Source: Amphiura filiformis
Lineage: Eukaryota > Echinodermata > Ophiuroidea > Amphilepidida > Amphiuridae
Direction: 5' to 3'
NCBI RefSeq assembly: GCF_039555335.1
Contig: NC_092644.1
Coordinates: 48,090,428 to 48,154,427, forward strand
Length of the DNA stretch: 64,000 nucleotides
A model generated the notes under the pieces. That model was not told the DNA's origin, did no database searches, and saw only the letters and a program-made list of their open reading frames with translations. Positions 58,321-64,000 of the stretch are shown here, piece after piece. The translations under genes were made by a program, and so were the position numbers. The first letter of the stretch is position 1. Every line of letters begins with the position of its first letter.

Positions 58321-58457
58321 TAGATGTACTACATAGCTCTACATCTAATCTAGGAATTTAGCACAATTGCAATTGCAGCAATAACATATAAAGCCATTTA
58401 AAAATAGTACAATAGCGCCATACAATAGCACGCTATAATTATACTGCCTAAACCATT

Positions 58458-58740
58458 TTAAGAATAGCACAGCACGACAGTTGCAGTATTATGCTATCTG
58501 AAATTGCACAAATATATAGCTCTATGTAGCACAAGGATGTGCTATTCTGTTACAAAAGTAATAAGTGTAGTATCGGAATAGCACACAGTAGCACGACAGT
58601 TGTAGTATCATGCTATCTAAAATAAAGTTGCACGCATAGCTCTAAGTAATAGGCGTAGCATGAATAGCACACATAGCACGATAGTTGCAGTATTGTGCTA
58701 TATGAAATAAAATTGCACTTAGCACATGAAGCTGATATTC
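58458..58740. repeat. Three imperfect direct repeats containing GTAGCACGACAGTTG
   Basis: The block agcacgacagttgcagtatt, then atgctatctgaaat, recurs at about 58469, 58590 and 58675 with substitutions and unequal spacing. Function unknown. Confidence 0.75.
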
Positions 58741-59439
58741 TGTGATATTTATACTACTATAACATTAGCACTATCATGCAATTGTCAAATTTTAAGTAAA
58801 AATAGGGATGAGTTGCATGAAAATTGCAGTGGAAAATGATACACTAGCATATTAGCATTTCATTCAGCGATAAGCTACTGGCAAAATTGTCAGCTACAGC
58901 GCCTTCTACCTTACTCGAGAACTCGAGCTTCGAATCATTTGCACACGATAGTTACGCATATCGGTGAGTAAATTCTTGGCTAGACTTCTCGAGCAACTTG
59001 TATACCTTACAGAGTATGTTAACATCACCGCCCTACAAAAAAAAATATTGTGGGATAGGCTTTTACGACGTGAGAAGGTGTAAGTAATATGGAATCTGTG
59101 GCCAAACGAAAATTTCACTTTGACCCCCCAGGGGGAATTCCACTGGGATTTTTTTTCCCGGAAAATCAGCGGAGGTGCGCAGGAACATGTGAGTATACTT
59201 TTATTGGGACAAATGAAGTGATTTGCGAAAAAACAGGAAAAAACAACTTTCAATGTGATTGGTCAGAAGCCAATAGCGACTGCTTGGTTACCATGTCAAC
59301 GGTTTTATTACCTTCATAACATGGCCAACATATCCCTACATAAGTACAAACTCACTTGAGATTGTATCATGAAAGGTTTTGGAGATATTTGCAAAAATGT
59401 TGGACTTCATGATTTCCCTAATGGTATTGGATGCATCAA
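58741..59439. other. Gene-free interval
   Basis: It includes a CpG-containing stretch at 58900-59320 with overlapping short frames on both strands; none has splice support or a recognised motif. Confidence 0.45.
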
Positions 59440-61212
59440 TATGCCTTTTGTTTGGAGTAAATCGGACATACGGTTTCCATAATACATCAATTTATATTTT
59501 CTTTGTATCCTATTGTTTTTGTCAATAATCAATATAGTTAATGAGCTAAAAGGGCTGGAAAGGCTCATTAATATGTAATTTTTGCCAATATGTTGCTAAA
59601 AATCAATGCATAAATGTTCAGGGTACTTTTATTTTGCATACTTTTGCCCTGAAACTTGGTCAAAGTGTTTCTAATATGTTCTAATGTATTATAATTAAAG
59701 AGCTAATTTGCATAAATGCTAATTAATTATGCAAATATGCAAATTAGGGGGCGGCTTCACTATATAATACATTAGAACATATTAGAAACATTTTGACCAA
59801 GTTTCAGGGCAAAAGTATGCAAAATAAAAGTACCCTGAACATTTATGCATGGGCAAAAATTACATGTTAATGAGTTTCTCCAGTCATTTTAGCTCATTAA
59901 GGCGATATAATACCCCGATTTTCATCAGTACCCCTCTTCTTTTTTTTCTTGCAAATTTATTAAGTACATATATATGTTTATCACCTCATGTCCTGAACTT
60001 ATAAAATATATCTACATATAAAGTGACTTTCAACCATTTTAGTAAGTCATTTTAGCCCTATATATTTTTTTGTTTACTGTAACCTAGTAACTCAGATCTG
60101 TGTTTCATAACAAACCATAATTTATTCTTTTCAAAATGTTCAAGTAGGGTACATGAATAGAATACATTAAATCCTTTGTTATACTCTCTATAGAAAATCT
60201 ATAGTGGTGCATGCAAAATACCTACCATGATATAACACTGAATAAATTAAACACTTATACAATGGATGCATAGTAATTAGTTGTTAGGAGAAGAAAAGGC
60301 TATTAGGTCACCGTATGTCAGGTTATAGGTCAATTGGTTCAGGTCAAATTTAAGCATCAATTTTGAATACACATGTGAGAGTCTGTGATATCATATGAGG
60401 CATAATTTTGATATTCTGTCTTTAACTGGATATATATCGAGAAGTGCATGGTGGATATACTAATATACCTTGGGATGTAAATGGTGAGTACAATTTAGAA
60501 TGCCTAGTTGAGACGGATTTCACAAATAAATATAAAATAGTTACCAAAGTCACAAACGTTAAGCTTACGGAAAACTACCCAATATGGTTGTATAGGTGAC
60601 AAGAAATACAATTTTTTTCATCATTGCTGTAGTATGGTTGTTGTAACCTGTTACCTATGGCTTAATTAAGTTTCAGTGCAATAATGTCGCAAGTTAAAAA
60701 TACAAAATATAGCTCAACATTGAAAATAGAAGCATTTTAACCAGTTCCTTTTTTGATAGTTGTGGAGCACCAAGTTCATGAAGTCATAAAAGAAATCAGG
60801 AACCACTTATTCCCATTTTACATATCAACTTTATTTCCCTAATGTGTTAGCAACACATATCCAAAATTTTAACGAAATCCGTTGATAGTAAGCTTTCCAA
60901 AATGAAGTGAATTTAAATCATCAGTGATGTACCTCCTTTTGGCTTCTATCTGTAAAAGCATGTAAGCTACATTGATACCGATACCACCAATAAAACGAGA
61001 AGATTTGCCCCTTCATTTTGCATACCACTTTGTCCAATTTTTTTTGTAATTTCTTCACAAAATGCAAAAAATGCAAAACAAAATCAATGGGTGTAGTACC
61101 CCCTTAACTTTGTTGATTATTGATAAAAACAATAAGATACAAAGAAAATATAAATTGATATATTTTGAAAACCGTATGTCCGATTGACTCCAAACAAAAG
61201 GCATATTGATAA
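59440..61212. repeat. Long inverted repeat enclosing a second palindrome
   Basis: Outer arms 59440-59540 and 61105-61212 pair (gcatacggttt/aaaaccgtatgtccgat, ctttgtatcctattgtttt/aaaacaataagatacaaag). Inside, 59563-59693 and 59763-59875 form a tighter palindrome around a 70-base centre of aattagg/gcaaat words. Probably a TIR element with another inserted near its left end. No coding frame; 59900-61100 is otherwise featureless AT-rich sequence. Confidence 0.7.
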
Positions 61213-61543
61213 GTGTACTTTGCTCTACTCAATTAATCTGTTTAAAACATGCTTAGAGCACTTTTATAATGCCTCCATAACCACCTTAACACCACCTTCA
61301 TCTTCTATAATAAATTACTGAGTTTAACAGTTTTCGAATTGGTAAGGCTATAAACCTCTACGTTTTACATTTTTTCGGAAAACGGATTTTTGCGCTGCGT
61401 AGAGTAAAGTTGTCCGCACCCCAATAAAACGTCCAATTTTGTTTTTGTTTATGTTAAGGGTGTCAAATTATGTTAATTAGTTTCAAAGGCACTAGGAGCG
61501 CACCTGCATGCTAAAACTTTTCACGCCAACACAATGCACTAAT
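61213..61543. other. Gene-free interval
   Basis: AT-rich sequence with nothing I can support. Confidence 0.5.
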
Positions 61544-61551
61544 GTTGACAT

Positions 61552-61909
61552 CCCGGGGGGGCCTCTTGGAAAATATTTGTACGGGGGGTGCTAAAAGTAG
61601 ACTTCTGAATGTTGACCATCTCTATACCTGCATAGTGCAAAAAAACACCCGATCACTATACCTCGCTTCTATCAGTTAATCAACCCATCTCTATACCATT
61701 TTTACTGTAATGGTGACCCATCATTATATCTTCAATATAACCAAAAACTTACAACAGCCCATCTCAATACCATCACAGAAATAAGGGGTCATTAATATAC
61801 CCGAAACAACTTCAAAACCACCCCATTGGTATACCAAAATCGATGAAAATGCACCTCAAAACCTTTGAGCATCCCCGTATACCATTTCTTAGGGAGAGGC
61901 CCCCCCGGG
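61552..61909. mobile_element. 358-bp G-rich-TIR MITE with perfect 8-bp TSD
   Basis: Ends cccgggggggcctct and agaggcccccccggg, with an exact duplication GTTGACAT (61544-61551 and 61910-61917). A diverged internal relative lies at 29818-29905. No transposase. Confidence 0.88.
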
Positions 61910-61917
61910 GTTGACAT

Positions 61918-62401
61918 AGCCCGAAATAGCCTGAAATTGGCCTTCTGTCCTGGCATTTTTGTGAAGATACTATGCCTGTAGTCTGGATGGTCATTACATT
62001 ACCTATTATACAATCACATAGTATTATAATTATAGTACCAGGGACTGTGTATGAACACCTAATTAGTCACACATCAATAAAGTCAACATTTACTCAAAAG
62101 GATGAAATGCCCTTTTTGGAAGATTGTCAACATCTCATAATGTCCTTTTTGTAGGTCAAGATGAACATCTCATACCTATAAGGGGCTGTTGGTGTAGCTA
62201 AGTGAGGAGGGTATAGTTTAATTGTGCTAATTATAATATGGTGCAATTGCCTATTTACCTCTCAAACCACTGAATTGTATTTACCATGAATAGGCTATAC
62301 TCTGCTCTTTGTGGTAATGCTATGTTATCAGCATTGTATGATCATAACTTAATATGAAACATAGTGTAAAGAAATGTGAATGAAATTGTTTCATCTGCAC
62401 A
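61918..62401. other. Gene-free interval
   Basis: AT-rich sequence with no exon, no paired repeat and no clear element end. Confidence 0.5.
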
Positions 62402-62830
62402 GTGGTGTAGCCAGGACTTTTTCAGAGAGGGGGGGCAAGGCAAATTTCATGGGGGGGCATTGTCACAAATGGGCTAAAAAGTAAAAAGTACAACAAATTT
62501 ATCCAAATGGGCTAACAAATAAAAAGTACAACAAGTATGTGTATACAAATCTTAAATATCAGGTCAGCTAGCATACCACAGGGGGCCAAGAGGGAATTGA
62601 ATAAAATTGTGTTCATCTGCTCAGTGATGTAGCCAGGACTCTTGCAGGGGGGGCGCAAGGTACATTTCAAGGTGGTGGACAAACTTGGGCGAAAATGGTA
62701 AAAAATGGCCGAAAGGTACAACAAATTTGTCCAAGCCGAAAGGTACAACAAATTTGTCCAAAATGGGCTAAAAAGTACTGTAAATGCATACATATCTTAA
62801 ATATCAGGGCGGCCAGCATCAAACAGGGGC
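62402..62830. repeat. Two tandem copies of a ~220-bp dispersed repeat
   Basis: gtggtgtagccaggactttt (62402) and gtgatgtagccaggactctt (62625) each start a unit continuing with G-runs, gcaaggcaaattt/gcaaggtacattt, aaaagtaCAACAAattt-type blocks and a cttaaatatcaggt/ggcggcc end. Minus-strand frames across it reflect the repeat, not a gene. Confidence 0.75.
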
Positions 62831-63068
62831 AAGACTTCTCACGGTGGATATAATATGGTGGCAAGAAGACTTATTTCGATCACGATCTAATTGCAATTTC
62901 AAGCCATTGATTTATATGGAAAGGATACTAAATATTATATTTCTAAATGATAATCTCCTCTCATACCATTAATCACATTAATTAAAAAATAATTAAAACA
63001 AAATTTACAAACCGCGAAAGACTCTGACCGCGCAAGACAGGTAATCGCTAGTAACAATAATAAGTTTG

Positions 63069-63117
63069 AGCGGGTTCGCCGTCGGACAAGTTTAGAATTG
63101 TCTACGGCGAACCCGCT
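63069..63117. repeat. Short hairpin with GC-rich stem
   Basis: agcgggttcgccgtcggaca pairs with tgtctacggcgaacccgct around a tiny loop. It may be a solo palindrome or terminal fragment of a MITE. Confidence 0.75.
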
Positions 63118-63616
63118 AAAAACATTTACCAACAAAAAAAACCTTTTTAGCAACATCAACATGTAAAAAGTCCAATACTCTACATTTAGAATCGTGTTCA
63201 TGAAATTCTTAAAGAAAACGCATCACGTTAGTGACTCGACGGAATTGCAAAATTACCTTAAAAGCACCATTCCTTTTTAATGGCATTTTATTTATTAAAT
63301 TCTTTTTGAAAGTTATTAGAAACGCATTGATGCATTGCTGATAACTTGAAATCAATTCATCGTTCCAGACGAGTCTTGACACTTTTACGTAACCATTCAT
63401 TTATAACTGCATTGAGAACAAATCAACCAGAACTGCTGAACAAAAATTAACAATACTCAAAACTCATCAAGGTTATGAAATTTGCATAAGCCGCGGTGAT
63501 GCCAAAATCGCGTTTTCACGCAGAATTGGGCTAAAACTGCCGGCGTAGTTAAAAATCGATCGCGACTTCAGTTCAGGCGTTTCGGAGCTGAGTAGTCATG
63601 GTCGTTCAACTAAAAC

Positions 63617-63715
63617 AATGTTTTCATTGTCCTAAATTCGGGGATTAATGAAATGATTGGGTACGCATTCATTTCATTTATTTATAATCCCCTAATCTAG
63701 GACAATGAAAACATT
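63617..63715. repeat. Inverted repeat of ~40-bp arms
   Basis: aatgttttcattgtcctaaa, then ggggatta, pairs with taatcccctaat, then ctaggacaatgaaaacatt. It resembles a small foldback element. Nothing else is supported in 62831-64000 apart from the repeat relative at 63828-63930. Confidence 0.75.
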
Positions 63716-64000
63716 TTTTAATGCAAAACATGTAGGCCTACTTTTAGTTTAAAAAACGACTTCAAGTATAATGGTTCTTGATATATCATGATGTGTTGTT
63801 TTATGAGATATTTCGTTTCGACACTCTTTCCATCATAACTCAAGAACCACAAGACCCTGCACACGACCTACAAAAGTGTAACTGTTATATTTGAACTCTT
63901 CGTCAAGACCGCTTCAAAATAACAATAATTATTCGCCAGGTCATTACAACGATTCGTTCGGAGAGACAACTCTTCCTTTTTTGCCCTAAGCTAGGGAAGG

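Noticed and set aside
57261-58760. CRISPR-like repeats with spacers
   Set aside because: The repeats are irregular, mutated and unequally spaced inside eukaryotic transposon debris.
59089-59319. Short plus-strand frame beginning MESVAKRKFHFDPP
   Set aside because: No domain, no splice sites and an overlapping minus-strand frame of similar quality; I cannot separate it from chance.
62512-62864. Overlapping minus-strand frames rich in LLYLSAW repeats
   Set aside because: They translate a duplicated dispersed repeat, and the repeated peptide simply mirrors the DNA repeat.

Overview
The window reads as a eukaryotic, AT-rich, intron- and repeat-dense nuclear genome. Introns have canonical GT-AG borders, terminal-inverted-repeat (TIR) transposons are abundant, and the palindrome TAGGCCTA recurs at least ten times. 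I infer a marine invertebrate deuterostome, most likely an echinoderm, but nothing in the sequence proves the species. I see no bacterial operons, CRISPR arrays, rRNA genes or tRNA genes.

Two cellular genes are well supported. On the minus strand (25347 down to 11361) a multi-exon gene encodes a roughly 1,470-1,500 residue protein: a low-complexity N-terminus with about four 31-residue repeats, an acidic/lysine-rich middle, a long Arg-Ser (RS) domain, paired short coiled coils, a proline-rich linker, and a C-terminal SGNH-hydrolase-like domain. The exons join in phase across long introns. The big first coding exon carries one apparent single-base deletion near 23345. On the plus strand (42101-42961) a single coding exon encodes a DHHC palmitoyltransferase of the ZDHHC24-like kind, with a decayed partial copy of its own coding sequence about 730 bases upstream. 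A third, unrecognised coding-like stretch (54156-54369) has one in-frame TAG.

Most of the rest is mobile DNA, much of it nested. 15221-18914 is a fossil mariner split by a 2.4-kb TIR element. 31966-34353 is a hAT-like element containing a second hAT-like element. 34432-41023 is a three-layer nest: a 9-bp-TSD MITE, holding another MITE, holding an LTR retrotransposon with identical 175-bp LTRs but frameshifted gag/pol. A 5'-truncated LINE tail sits at 46937-47332. Foldback or long-palindrome elements lie at 6181-7530, 47422-48523, 55857-56722, 57430-58320 and 59440-61212.

Satellite-like arrays occur at 4120-4690 (about 158-bp units inside a TIR element), at 26350-26850 and 52440-53612 (AGGTCA-rich units), and at 51290-51771 (240-bp tandem duplication). 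The intervals between these hold diverged dispersed repeats and no gene I can support.
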